Source of the DNA: Myxococcota bacterium
GTDB lineage: Bacteria; Myxococcota_A; UBA796
Assembly: GCA_029251165.1 (NCBI GenBank)
Contig: JAQXDW010000114.1
Location: 1 to 64,000 of the forward strand
Length of the DNA: 64,000 nt
Reading direction: 5' to 3'
A model generated the notes under the pieces. That model was not told where the DNA came from and made no database searches. It saw only the letters and a list, made by a program, of their open reading frames with translations. Shown piece by piece: positions 36,501-45,492 of this stretch. A program made the translations under genes and the position numbers. The number at the start of each line of letters is the position of its first letter. The stretch's first letter is position 1.

Positions 36501-37850
36501 ATGGGGTTGTTTGACTGGATCCAGCAGAAGATGGGGAAGGGACGCGCTGAGCCGGTTGATGCTGGCGCTGCGACCCCAGCCGCCCCGGCGCCGGAGACCC
36601 CTGGAGTGTCAGAGAAGACGGCGAAGAAGCGAACGGCAAAGGCAGCGAAGGCTGCGCGTCCCCCCAAGGTCCGCCCCCCGAAGCCACCCCGCAAGAAGAA
36701 GAACAAGAAGAAGCGCAAGGGCATGCACGCCGACCCACAGCACCAGCGGTCGACGCCCGCGCCGCAGCCCCCCCCGGAGCCGGTTGAGGTTGCGCCGGCT
36801 GAGCCTGCTCCCGTCGCGGTTGCGCCGGCTGAGCCTGCTCCCGTCGCGGCGGAGGTCGAGCCCGCTGCGCGGCCGGTCAGCACCGGGCGGCATCGGGAAA
36901 CAACCCGGGACTGGGTCGTGATCGAGAAGATGGACGAGGTGCACACCGCGCTCGACGAGATCCTCGCGCAGGAGGGCGCGCCCCGAAAGCAGCTGGTCTC
37001 GACCCGGTCGAGGCTGGAGCGTGAGTGGCGGTCGCTGCTGCCGGTTCCTGCAGGAGAGGGACGCCTCCAGGCCGGCTACGATACCCGAATCAAGGCACTT
37101 TCCGACCGCATCGCGGCGATCCCTGACCCCCGACAGGTTCAGGAGGCAAAGGACCTCGCCGCCCGCCGCGCCCTGATCGCCTCTGCGGAGGAGCTGATGC
37201 AGGAGCCGGACATCCAGCGCGCGATCAACACCGCGCGCACTCTCCAGAAGTCCTGGCGGGAGAGCGGACGGGTCTCCAAGGCCCACCACGCCGCACTCAG
37301 CGGACAGTGGCGCGCTTCGATGGATGCGATCTATGCCCGACGAGACGCCGAGCGGGGCGAGCGCCTGAAGCGGCTGGAGGGGCTGGTTGTGCAGGCAGAG
37401 ATGCTGGCCAAGACCAGCGAGCCCGTGCGCGCTGCGGAGGCGATGAAGGGGCTCCAGGCCCGCTGGAAGAGCATCGGCTCTCCCCGTGGTGAGGAAGCCG
37501 ATGCCCTTTGGACCCGCTTCCGGGCAGCGGCCGATCTGATCTTCGCTGCCCGTCGTGAGGCGAAGGCTGCCGAGGAGCAGGCCAACCTCGCCGCGCGTCA
37601 GGCGCTCATCGCGGAGGCGGAGGAGAAGGCTGCGGCGGGTGTGGAGGATGCCGAGGATCTGATCGATCGGCTCCACCAGCGCTGGAAGCGCATCGGTCAT
37701 GTCCCTCGCGAGCAGTCTGACGCACAGTGGCGCGCCTTCCGGGCCGCCTGCGCTCAGCTCCGCGCGACCCCGGACATTGATCCGAAGCTGCTGGGAGACG
37801 GTGAGGACGCCCTGCGGTTCAGCCCGTTTGCAGGGCTCAAGAAGGACTGA
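36501..37850 (+). CDS. DUF349 repeat protein
   Basis: The 449-residue protein starts MGLFDWIQQKMGKG. It continues with a very basic Lys/Arg/Pro stretch (about 43-75) and a Pro/Ala/Glu linker that has a perfect 30-base DNA repeat (PAEPAPVAVAPAEPAPVA). Two to three DUF349 helical repeats follow, with the marks LQKSWRESGRV, LQARWKSIGSPRGEEADALWTRF and LHQRWKRIGHVPREQSDAQWRAF. DUF349 proteins are coiled-coil-like and of unclear function. GGAG precedes the ATG. The basic stretch could bind nucleic acid. Confidence 0.85.
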   Translation: MGLFDWIQQKMGKGRAEPVDAGAATPAAPAPETPGVSEKTAKKRTAKAAKAARPPKVRPPKPPRKKKNKKKRKGMHADPQHQRSTPAPQPPPEPVEVAPAEPAPVAVAPAEPAPVAAEVEPAARPVSTGRHRETTRDWVVIEKMDEVHTALDEILAQEGAPRKQLVSTRSRLEREWRSLLPVPAGEGRLQAGYDTRIKALSDRIAAIPDPRQVQEAKDLAARRALIASAEELMQEPDIQRAINTARTLQKSWRESGRVSKAHHAALSGQWRASMDAIYARRDAERGERLKRLEGLVVQAEMLAKTSEPVRAAEAMKGLQARWKSIGSPRGEEADALWTRFRAAADLIFAARREAKAAEEQANLAARQALIAEAEEKAAAGVEDAEDLIDRLHQRWKRIGHVPREQSDAQWRAFRAACAQLRATPDIDPKLLGDGEDALRFSPFAGLKKD

Positions 37851-38131
37851 GCGGCGCCTGGTCGAGCACCGCTGCCGAGCACAGGCCGTCGCGAGCCGCG
37901 ATTCCCTTCATCAGGCACACCACTGGTGATGCCCGCGTGGGTCTTCTTGCTCCCCGAATCGCACACAGAACGCTGGGTGGGCTTGGGCAAAGGCGTGCGC
38001 GCAGGGGCATGACTTCGGGCGGAGACCGCGCAGAGTCGGTGCCGCGAAGGAAGGGAGGTGGTAGGCTGTTGCTGCGGCCTCCTGCGTGATCGGTGAGGCC
38101 CCGCACAACCGCAAGACCGGGAGGAACGACA

Positions 38132-39259
38132 ATGCGGGTGCCCAGCAGCCTGATGCCGCTCATGGACCAGGGGGTGATTGAAGAGGTCATCCGTCCCGTT
38201 CAGAGCGGGAAAGAGGCCGAGGTGTTCCTAGTGATCTCTCGGGGAGAGCGGTGCATCGCGAAGGTGTACAAGGATACCCAGAGTCGATCCTTCAAGCACC
38301 GCTCTCAATACACCGAGGGCCGACAGACCCGGAACACCCGTGATCAGCGGGCGATGTCCCGTCGGACCCGGTATGGCCGCGGAGAGGAGGAGCAGGCGTG
38401 GCGCTCCAAGGAGGTCGACGTCCTCGAGCGCCTCCAGAACACCGACGTCCCGGTTCCCCGGCTCTATGACTTCATCGACGGCGTGCTGGTGATGGAGATG
38501 ATCGTCGACGAAAACGGCGAGCCTGCCCCCCGCCTCGCCGACGTCAACCTCCACCCCGATGAGGCGAGAGAGCTGTTCTTCATGCTGCTCCACGGGGTGA
38601 AGTGCATGCTCTGCGTGGGCGTGGTTCACGGCGACCTGTCGGACTTCAACGTGCTGCTGACCGCGCGTGGCCCGGTGATCATCGACTTCCCACAGGCCGT
38701 CGATCCCGCCCACAACCGCAACGCCCGCCAGCTGCTCATCCGAGATGTCCGAAACCTCACCTCGTTCCTTGCCCGGTTCGTGCCCAACCTTCGGCGCACG
38801 AAGTACGGCGAGGAGATGTGGGAGCTCTATGAGCGCGGAGAACTGACTCCAGACACCCGGCTGACCGGCAAGGTGAAGCGCAAGTCCGGCGCAGTGGATC
38901 TGGACTCGCTGATGGCGGAGATCGCCTCAGCAAACGAGGAGGACAAGAAGCGCCGGGAGGCCCTGGGGCTTCCGCCGCGTCGACCCGCGCGCGCGCCGAG
39001 GATTCGTGAGGAAGAGCCGGAGGCCGAGCCGGAGTCGGAGGGCGGCAAGTCGAAGCGGCGGGGGAGGCGCCGGTCTGGTGGCGGCCAGCAGCGCTCGCAG
39101 CAGGGCGGCCAGCAGCGCTCGCAGCAGCGAGGACCACAGAAGGCTGCGGGCGGTCAGCAGGGTGGGGCGCAGTCCTCGGGGGAGGGCGCGGCGGCGAAGA
39201 AGCGCCGGAGGCGTCGGAGGCGGCGGCCTTCGAGCAAGCCACGTGGTGGCGGCGAGTAG
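38132..39259 (+). CDS. RIO1-type atypical protein kinase with basic tail
   Basis: The 375-residue protein has RIO kinase marks: nucleotide loop SGKEAEV (25-31), Lys44 in IAKVYK, catalytic HGDLSDFN (166-173, Asp168) and metal-binding IDFPQ (Asp185). RIO kinases are typical of archaea and eukaryotes, where RIO1 acts in small-subunit ribosome maturation; bacterial homologues are less studied. The tail from about 290 is Arg/Lys/Gln rich, with repeated QQRSQQ, and ends in a run of Arg, suggesting RNA binding. GGAGGA precedes ATG 38132. A role in ribosome or RNA handling is inference. Confidence 0.92.
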   Translation: MRVPSSLMPLMDQGVIEEVIRPVQSGKEAEVFLVISRGERCIAKVYKDTQSRSFKHRSQYTEGRQTRNTRDQRAMSRRTRYGRGEEEQAWRSKEVDVLERLQNTDVPVPRLYDFIDGVLVMEMIVDENGEPAPRLADVNLHPDEARELFFMLLHGVKCMLCVGVVHGDLSDFNVLLTARGPVIIDFPQAVDPAHNRNARQLLIRDVRNLTSFLARFVPNLRRTKYGEEMWELYERGELTPDTRLTGKVKRKSGAVDLDSLMAEIASANEEDKKRREALGLPPRRPARAPRIREEEPEAEPESEGGKSKRRGRRRSGGGQQRSQQGGQQRSQQRGPQKAAGGQQGGAQSSGEGAAAKKRRRRRRRRPSSKPRGGGE

Positions 39260-39315
39260 CCCCTCGCTTGGTCTCTGGAGGCCGGCCTCACAGGGGCGTC
39301 GTCAAGATGAGGGTG

Positions 39316-39342
39316 CCCGCCGTCAGGCAACCTGACGGCGGG
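39316..39342. terminator. Bidirectional hairpin terminator
   Basis: CCCGCCGTCAGG (39316-39327) pairs perfectly with CCTGACGGCGGG (39331-39342) around a 3-base loop. It lies between the stop of the RIO kinase gene (39259) and the stop of the convergent lipoprotein gene (39358), so it can serve both. There is no long T run, as is common in GC-rich genomes. Confidence 0.75.
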
Positions 39343-39357
39343 AGCTGTTCTGGAGAG

Positions 39358-39879
39358 CTACCAGCCGCTGGCGAGTCCAAGCGTGAGGTCCTCGAAGACC
39401 ATGCCTGAGCTGACCATCATCACCGGTGCTGCACTGTTGGCGGTGTAGTCGACGTCGTTGACCGGCACCCAGCTGCCGCCGCCCTCCATGTAGAGGTTGG
39501 CCCAGATGTAGTACTCGCCCTGCTCCAGCATCGGGGAGACCTCGACGGTGTAGCAGGAGCCTGGGATCAGGTCGGGGCCCTCGATCTCGGCGAGGGTCGC
39601 GCTGGGCGGACCGGCGGGCGGGATCGAGGTGTACAGCGCGATCGCCAGGGAGCGCGGCGTCCCGGTGAAGTCAGTGGGAACCTTGAGGTTGCCGCAGAAG
39701 CCGAGCTCCTCGCTGCACACGCTGGACGCCGGGGCCTCGCAGCTGAAGTCGGTGGTGGTGTCGGTGACATCTTCGGCAGTGTCAGTGTTTACGTCGTCGG
39801 TGCCGGTGTCGTCGCTCTTGTCATCGCAGGCAATGAGGAGGGCAAGACAGGACACAGAGAAGAGGTGTGCAGACCGCAT
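39358..39879 (-). CDS. Asp/Thr-rich lipoprotein
   Basis: The 173-residue protein has a normal lipoprotein signal (MRSAHLFSVSCLALLIAC), then DDKSDDTGTDD and a Thr/Asp-rich stretch. The globular part has Cys residues (SCEAPASSVCSEELGFCGN) that may form disulfides, and a beta-rich segment. A strong ribosome site (AAGGAG) precedes the ATG. It follows the CXXCH lipoprotein gene by 10 bases. Both share the CxDKSDDT start, so they are likely cotranscribed and related in their anchors only. Confidence 0.75.
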   Translation of the reverse strand: MRSAHLFSVSCLALLIACDDKSDDTGTDDVNTDTAEDVTDTTTDFSCEAPASSVCSEELGFCGNLKVPTDFTGTPRSLAIALYTSIPPAGPPSATLAEIEGPDLIPGSCYTVEVSPMLEQGEYYIWANLYMEGGGSWVPVNDVDYTANSAAPVMMVSSGMVFEDLTLGLASGW

Positions 39880-39889
39880 GTCAGTCTCC

Positions 39890-41005
39890 TTAGTTCCAGG
39901 TAAAGGTGCAGTTGGCTTCGCGGGGAATCATCACGTCGGGGCTGGTGTACAGCCGATAGGTGCGACCTTCGATGAGCTCGGGCGTGGAGCCATCTTCCGG
40001 CCAGGCTTGCATCGCGCCGTCTGGGACCACACCCGGGATGACCGCGCCGGACTCCAGCGGAGCGGCCGTGGCGTCGGCGAAGAGCGCCCAGACGGTGCCC
40101 TCAGGGAGGTGAAGGTTTGGCGGGAATCCGGGGGTCTCAGCATCCTCTTCGAGGATGTAGATCTGTCGGACGCCGTCGCCATTCCAGGCAATGGTGCCCT
40201 CGATGATTCCCTCGTAGGGGTCGATGCAGTCGTAGACGTCCTCGAACAGTCTGCCGAACAGGGCATCGAACTGTCCCTCCGCTTCCTCCAGGTCCGCTTC
40301 GCTGCCGTCGCGGCGCTCGAACTCAGCGGTGAAGAAGGCCTTCATGCGCTCCGGATCGGTGGTGGCGAACAGGGACTCGGTGCGGTCAAAGCCGTGGTTA
40401 ACGCTGGCATCGTAGTGCCCGAACAGGTCCTTCTCCGAGAACATGCCGGCGGCCATGGACAGCTGGGAGTTGGTCATGCTGTCCGTCCAGATTCCAGGCG
40501 CGCTGATGTCGAAGCCTGAGGTGTGGCCGGAGCCCGAGGAGGAGTCGTGGCAGCAGGCGCAGCCGGAGGTCGCGACCTGATCGCTGACCCACTCCAGATC
40601 CTCGGCATACTCTGCGTCGTCGAGGAGCGCGCTGTCAGACTCATAGACCCGACCCGGAGGCGCAAACCAGGGCGGTCCCTGAGTGAACGAGCGGTCGCAG
40701 GTCAGCAGGTCGGTGAACGGGATGCCTTCGGGCACGTTGCCGCTGAAGTTGTCCCAGACGCAGACCTCGTTGTCCTCAGACAGCTCGGTGTCTTCGGTGA
40801 GCTCAAGCCCGGTGGCGTCGACGCAGACCTGCTCGGGCCAGAGGAAGGGCGTCGCGGTGAGCTGCGTGGTGATCTCAGCGGTGGGCGCTGAGATCGCGTA
40901 GGCGTCCCATTCTGCCGCGAAGGCATCGCTGGACGCTGCAGTGTCGTCGGACTTGTCGCCGCATCCGATGAAGGTGAGCAGCGGGAGGATGGAAGCGATG
41001 AGCAT
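39890..41005 (-). CDS. Lipoprotein with a CXXCH heme-type motif
   Basis: The 371-residue protein starts MLIASILPLLTFIGC and has a CGDKSDDT linker. Near residue 165 it has SGCACCHDSSSGSGH, which contains C-A-C-C-H, a possible heme c attachment site. A Met and His-containing stretch (MAAGMFSEKDLFGHYDASVNHGFDRT) follows and could offer the distal ligand. The rest is unfamiliar. GGAG precedes the ATG at 41005. It might be an envelope electron carrier, but the motif alone is weak proof, since short Cys motifs also bind metals. Confidence 0.65.
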   Translation of the reverse strand: MLIASILPLLTFIGCGDKSDDTAASSDAFAAEWDAYAISAPTAEITTQLTATPFLWPEQVCVDATGLELTEDTELSEDNEVCVWDNFSGNVPEGIPFTDLLTCDRSFTQGPPWFAPPGRVYESDSALLDDAEYAEDLEWVSDQVATSGCACCHDSSSGSGHTSGFDISAPGIWTDSMTNSQLSMAAGMFSEKDLFGHYDASVNHGFDRTESLFATTDPERMKAFFTAEFERRDGSEADLEEAEGQFDALFGRLFEDVYDCIDPYEGIIEGTIAWNGDGVRQIYILEEDAETPGFPPNLHLPEGTVWALFADATAAPLESGAVIPGVVPDGAMQAWPEDGSTPELIEGRTYRLYTSPDVMIPREANCTFTWN

Positions 41006-41057
41006 CAGCACGTCTCCAGGTGACTTGGCCTCTTGAGAGGTAGCGCCTTTCAAGAGT

Positions 41058-41139
41058 GTATGCAAACAGTATGCAGACGTGTTCGAGTCGCGCATGGTGA
41101 CAGCTTCGTGACATGGGGCAGATCAAGTGTGAATCAAGT
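41058..41139. promoter_or_regulatory. Two pairs of direct repeats, each at 11-base spacing
   Basis: GTATGCA occurs at 41058-41064 and 41069-41075, and ATCAAGT at 41122-41128 and 41133-41139. In both pairs the copies start 11 bases apart, about one helical turn. They lie between the divergent lipoprotein genes starting at 41005 and 41260. This is the layout of operator sites for regulators that bind direct repeats. The regulators are not known. Confidence 0.45.
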
Positions 41140-41259
41140 CTATCGTGTGGTTCTATAGGCTGTGCGTACTTGTCGAGTTGAGCGTGATGTAAGAACGAGA
41201 TGGGATCGGAGTCGGGGCCTGGCACGGTACACTCTTGGCAGGGTCAGAGGGGGGAGCGG

Positions 41260-43554
41260 ATGAAACTCATCGGAATGATCGTGCTGCTTGCGGGCTGCTC
41301 GCAGCCCACCGACGAGGCCAGATCGAGCCTGACGGACTCCGGCGCTGCAGCGGGACCACACACCGACGACACGACCGAGTCATCGGACTGCTCAGAGCTG
41401 ACCGCCACCATCCACGCCAGCCGCCTGGGTGGCGCGCTGCCGCTGTTGGTCGACTTTGATGGCTCTGACTCTTGCGGCCCGGCGCCGATCAACACCTACA
41501 CCTGGAGCTTCGAGGGGGAGCCGGTCGATGGAATCGTCGCCAGCCACACCTGGCTCAGCTCCGGAGACACCGTCGTCACCCTCACCGTCACCGATGCCGA
41601 CGGCTCCACCGCTGCCAGCACCCTGACCATCACCGCAGAGCCGGCCTCCTGTCCAGAGATCGACGCGGTGCTCGAGGCCGGTGCGCTGGAGCATGACGAG
41701 CTGGATGAGTCCAGCGGGCTGATGGTCAGCCGCCTGATTCCTGATCTGATGTGGACCCACAACGACTCTGGCGATGCCGCGCGGGTGTTTGCGGTCGGCC
41801 TGGATGGTCGCGATCGTGGAGTCTTCACCCTCTCCGGTGCGGAGGCTGGTGACTGGGAAGACTCGGCGATCTACACCAATCCGAGCTCTGGTCAGACCAC
41901 GCTGTTCATCGGTGACATCGGCGACAACAGTCAGGAGCGGGAGTCCATCTCGGTCTTCATGGTCCCCGAGCCCGACGCGGCCCTGCTCGACGCGACGTCC
42001 GACACGGTCCTGAGCGACTGGTCTGTCCTGACCCTCACCTATCCCGACGGCGTCGCCCTCAACGCCGACACCCTGCTCGTGGATCCGCAGACCGGTGACC
42101 TCTACATCGTCGCAGACCGCGGCGATGCTCCCGTGCTGTACCGCAAGCCGGCTCCTCACACACCAGACGGCACCGCGATGCTGGAGGAGGTCGTCGCGCT
42201 GAACATGGGCTACCCCACCGGCGGAGGATTCTCACCGCTGGGCGACAAGCTTTTGCTGCGCACCGCAGATGAGGGTCTCCTCTGGCTTCGCGACTCAACC
42301 TTTGACCTCGTTGATGCGCTCCAGTCGTCGGCATGCTCGGTGCCGATCGCCGAGGAGGCTCGAGGGGAGGCTGTGGACTTCCTCGCGGATGGCTCGGGCT
42401 ATGTGACCACCTCTGAGGAGGCCTACGAGCCGGTCTGGGTCACCGAGCTGCACGAGGACACGCCGTGCATCGGGCTGGAGGCGCGGCTGCTGACCAGCGC
42501 GGACCTGGAGGTTCCTGCTGAGGTCCGCTTCTCGGTGGATCCGTACTGTGTGCCGGAGGGGATTGCCTCGGTGGTGTGGAACATCGCCGGTGAGGAGAGC
42601 ACCACGCTCGCTCCGACCTTCCTCTTTGAGTCTGCTGGCTCGGTCCCGGTCAGCTTCACGGTGACCGACGCCGCCGGAACTCAGGCCACCACCCAGGCTG
42701 CGATCACCCTCACCGCGCAGTCCTGTCCAGAGACCGGCGAGACCGAGACCCTGGGTTCGCTGGAGAGCGCGTCGATCACCGAGACCTCTGGCGTGGTGGT
42801 CAGCGCACTGAGCGACGGGGTGCTGTGGGTCCACAACGACTCTGGTGACTCTGCCCGGCTGTTCGCGATCGCGGAGTCCGGTGCGCTGCTGGGCACCTAC
42901 ACCCTCGACGTCTCCACTCGGGACTGGGAAGATCTGACCGTCGGCTGGAACGCCGAGCTCGGCACCGAGGCCCTCTACATCGGAGACGTCGGCGACAACG
43001 CCACCAGCCGGGAGTCGCTGTCGGTGGTCATCGTCCCGGAGCCGGTGGTCGAGCTCAACCAGGCGGAGATCAGCGCGGAGCTGACCGACTTCTCGACCCT
43101 CACCCTGACCTACCCCGACGGCGAGGCCCACAACTGCGAGACCCTCGCCTACGATCCCCGCACCGGCTCGCTGATCATCGTCACCAAGTCCGCAGACGGC
43201 GAGAGCCACGTCTTCGAGAAGTCCGCCCCCCACGAGGACGGCACCGAGACCGAGCTGACCTTCCTCACCACCCTCCAGTTCGGCTCAGAGCCGCTGACGG
43301 GCTCGGCAAACACCACCGCTGGGGACTTCTCGCCGCTGGGCGATCAGCTGCTCATTCGGACCTACTCTGATGCCTGGATGTGGCTGCGGGACGGCTCCGA
43401 GAGCCTCGCGGATGCCCTGGCAGGAGAGGCCTGCGATGCGGACGCGCCCAGCGAGGACCAGGGCGAGGCGATTGCCTACACGCCCGATGGCTCTGGCTAC
43501 ATCACCATCTCTGAAGGCACCGGAAGCCCGATCCTGCTCACGCCGCTGCAGTGA
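41260..43554 (+). CDS. PKD-domain lipoprotein with internal duplication
   Basis: The 764-residue protein starts MKLIGMIVLLAGCS. It consists of two similar halves, each a PKD-like domain followed by a beta-rich unit. Matching blocks are TWSFEGEP and VVWNIAGEE in the PKD parts, and WTHNDSGDAARVFA and WVHNDSGDSARLFA. The units continue with IGDIGDNSQERES and IGDVGDNATSRES, and both halves end in FSPLGD(K/Q)LLIRT-type blocks. PKD domains are common in surface proteins. The WxHNDSGD block suggests a propeller-like metal or ligand site. A ribosome site (GGAGCGG) precedes ATG 41260. Confidence 0.8.
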   Translation: MKLIGMIVLLAGCSQPTDEARSSLTDSGAAAGPHTDDTTESSDCSELTATIHASRLGGALPLLVDFDGSDSCGPAPINTYTWSFEGEPVDGIVASHTWLSSGDTVVTLTVTDADGSTAASTLTITAEPASCPEIDAVLEAGALEHDELDESSGLMVSRLIPDLMWTHNDSGDAARVFAVGLDGRDRGVFTLSGAEAGDWEDSAIYTNPSSGQTTLFIGDIGDNSQERESISVFMVPEPDAALLDATSDTVLSDWSVLTLTYPDGVALNADTLLVDPQTGDLYIVADRGDAPVLYRKPAPHTPDGTAMLEEVVALNMGYPTGGGFSPLGDKLLLRTADEGLLWLRDSTFDLVDALQSSACSVPIAEEARGEAVDFLADGSGYVTTSEEAYEPVWVTELHEDTPCIGLEARLLTSADLEVPAEVRFSVDPYCVPEGIASVVWNIAGEESTTLAPTFLFESAGSVPVSFTVTDAAGTQATTQAAITLTAQSCPETGETETLGSLESASITETSGVVVSALSDGVLWVHNDSGDSARLFAIAESGALLGTYTLDVSTRDWEDLTVGWNAELGTEALYIGDVGDNATSRESLSVVIVPEPVVELNQAEISAELTDFSTLTLTYPDGEAHNCETLAYDPRTGSLIIVTKSADGESHVFEKSAPHEDGTETELTFLTTLQFGSEPLTGSANTTAGDFSPLGDQLLIRTYSDAWMWLRDGSESLADALAGEACDADAPSEDQGEAIAYTPDGSGYITISEGTGSPILLTPLQ

Positions 43555-43569
43555 GCAGGCTGTGCGGGG

Positions 43570-43989
43570 CTACTTGATCTCGATGAGCTCGATGTCGAAG
43601 ACGAGCTGTCCGATCGGACCGGAGCCGGAGTAGCCATACGCCAGCTCCGCGGGAATCCAGAACCGCCGGGTCTCGCCCTCGACCATCAGCTGCACCCCCT
43701 CGGTCCAGCCTGCGATGACCTGGTTGAGTCCGAAGGTCGCTGGCGTGCCGCGTGCGTGGGAGGAGTCGAACATCGTGCCGTCTCCGGTCCAGCCGGAGTA
43801 GTGCACGGTCACGGTGTCCTGGGCGGTGGGGTGGGCCGTGCCGGCACCTGGAGTGAGGATCTGCCAGGAGATCCCCGACTCGGTTCGGTCGATACCCACG
43901 GGTGGCCCGTAGAAGAATGGCTGCTCCCCTGTCGGCATGGTGAACGACGGGGTGGAGCGGGCGCAGGCAGCGAGGAGGACGAGGAGCAT
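43570..43989 (-). CDS. FKBP-type peptidyl-prolyl isomerase lipoprotein
   Basis: The 139-residue protein starts MLLVLLAACA: a short signal before the lipid Cys with no basic residue. The FKBP domain spans about 55-139, with VTVHYSGWTGDGTMFDSS, GLNQVIAGWTEGVQLM and AELAYGYSGSGPIG. It speeds cis-trans isomerisation at proline in exported proteins, here in the envelope. The length is a single domain with a short linker. It converges on the PKD gene with 15 bases between. Confidence 0.93.
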   Translation of the reverse strand: MLLVLLAACARSTPSFTMPTGEQPFFYGPPVGIDRTESGISWQILTPGAGTAHPTAQDTVTVHYSGWTGDGTMFDSSHARGTPATFGLNQVIAGWTEGVQLMVEGETRRFWIPAELAYGYSGSGPIGQLVFDIELIEIK

Positions 43990-44195
43990 GGGCTATCCCT
44001 TCAGCGCGGTGAGGCGATCACCGAGGGCGGTGCGGATGACGTGGGGCGGGCTGTGGCTCGCGGCGTGTGGTGTCGCGGTCCTGGAGTCCGTCTACGGCCT
44101 CAGGGGCTTGTCGGTGGTGGTCTTCATGCCGACCAGAATAACGGTCGCCTGCAGCTGTGGGTGAACACTCCTGTGACACCCGGTAGGTTGACGGC

Positions 44196-44651
44196 ATGCG
44201 ACCCCTGCTTGTGATCGTGGCGCTCGTCGCCGTCCAGATCGTGCTCACCCTCCTCCCGCTCATCCCTGACCTCGCGGTGATTCGCCAGGCCGTCCTCCTC
44301 TGCCTGGGGGTGTCCGGGCTGGCCCTGGTGGTGGTGAATGCCTCGAAGCGGTGGTCTGCGCTGCCGGATCTGCGGGCGCGGGTTGTGGCGAGCAGCGCAC
44401 TGGCCGTGCTCGTCGTGACCGTCGGGACGCTGGGGTGTCTGGTGTCCGCTCCGGTGGGGGGTGCTGACGCCTCCTGCGCGGTCCGTGCCGTTCAGCTCGC
44501 CCAGGCCCCGATCGGCTACGACGCGTTGGTTCCCGAGCGGACGACCTATCGGTTCTCGCGGAGCTGCCTGGGGGAGGACTTCCCGGAGAGCTGGTATCAG
44601 CAGTCTCGGCTGATCTTCCTGGCCGGCCCTCGGGTGCGAGAGCAGGACTGA
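44196..44651 (+). CDS. Small membrane protein, function unknown
   Basis: The 151-residue protein has hydrophobic segments near residues 3-22, 30-48 and 65-85, then a soluble C-terminus with two Cys (DASCAVRAV, FSRSCLGEDF) that could form an exported disulfide. No family is recognised. The frame keeps GC-rich third positions and has no rival on either strand. It converges on the next gene with 19 bases between stops. Confidence 0.6.
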   Translation: MRPLLVIVALVAVQIVLTLLPLIPDLAVIRQAVLLCLGVSGLALVVVNASKRWSALPDLRARVVASSALAVLVVTVGTLGCLVSAPVGGADASCAVRAVQLAQAPIGYDALVPERTTYRFSRSCLGEDFPESWYQQSRLIFLAGPRVREQD

Positions 44652-44670
44652 GGCGCAGGACGCTGCGGGC

Positions 44671-45243
44671 TCAGCGCCGGCTGGTGATGGTGACCGCCTC
44701 AGACCAGATCCGGACCGGCGGGCGGCCAATGGTCTGAGAGAGTGCCTCAAAGCTACAGAAACCTTCTCCCTCGGCATAGTGGCTGCGCATGATGAGGGCG
44801 CCGGAGGCGCGCTTGGAGGTCGAGACGACGACCAGGCAATTGCGGTGCTCGGTGCAGGCCATCAGCTGGACGCTTCGCTTGCTCTCGACCCCTCCCCGGA
44901 CGTGTGTGGTCTCCCAGGCGTCCCCGATGCTGGGCTCGGGGGGAAGGACCACCTGGGGGGGATCCCAGAGGCTGAGGGCGCCGTCCTTGTAGGTGCCCAG
45001 ATCGGTGAGCCCGTCGGGGCCATAGCCGATGAGGGCGTCCTCGATGGTCCGGGGGGTGTCTGAGACGACCTGGCTGACCCGGCGGTACACCAGCCGACCG
45101 TCCTGCTCGACGGGGTCTCCCCAGGACTCCTCGATGGTCATGCGGGGGAGGGGAAATTCTCCGGCGATTCCGACCCGGGCGTAGCGAACACAGCGGGGAG
45201 GAGGGGCGCGGCGAAGGAGGGCAGGCGACAGGTCGATGGGCAT
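44671..45243 (-). CDS. Hypothetical protein
   Basis: The 190-residue protein has no signal peptide or membrane segment. It is beta-rich, with segments VRYARVGIAGEFPLPRMTI and SQVVSDTPRTIEDALIGYGPDGL, and two Cys around ACTEHRNCLVVV. No domain is recognised. The region 45244-45492 upstream has no convincing gene and should hold the promoters of this gene and the divergent one. Confidence 0.55.
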   Translation of the reverse strand: MPIDLSPALLRRAPPPRCVRYARVGIAGEFPLPRMTIEESWGDPVEQDGRLVYRRVSQVVSDTPRTIEDALIGYGPDGLTDLGTYKDGALSLWDPPQVVLPPEPSIGDAWETTHVRGGVESKRSVQLMACTEHRNCLVVVSTSKRASGALIMRSHYAEGEGFCSFEALSQTIGRPPVRIWSEAVTITSRR

Positions 45244-45492
45244 GGTCGGTCCGGAAGGCTGGGTGCTCAGGATACCGCGATGCCTGAGTCCACGGCCTCC
45301 GATCGGTGCTGCCGACAGCGGATCGCCGGTGCCGCCCGTCTCTCGATCGTTGTCCGCTGGGGTCGAGATTGGATAAAGACCTCGTCACTGAGGGACCAGA
45401 TCTGTGCTGAATGGACTGCGCATCGATGGGCTGAGCGGGCTGGTCTGGGCATGGCCAGCGCGGCGCGTCGTCACGATGCGCGGGGTGCAGCT

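Noticed and set aside
41078..41096. GTTCGAGTCGC resembling a tRNA T-arm
   Set aside because: No acceptor stem, D-arm or anticodon arm can be folded around it.
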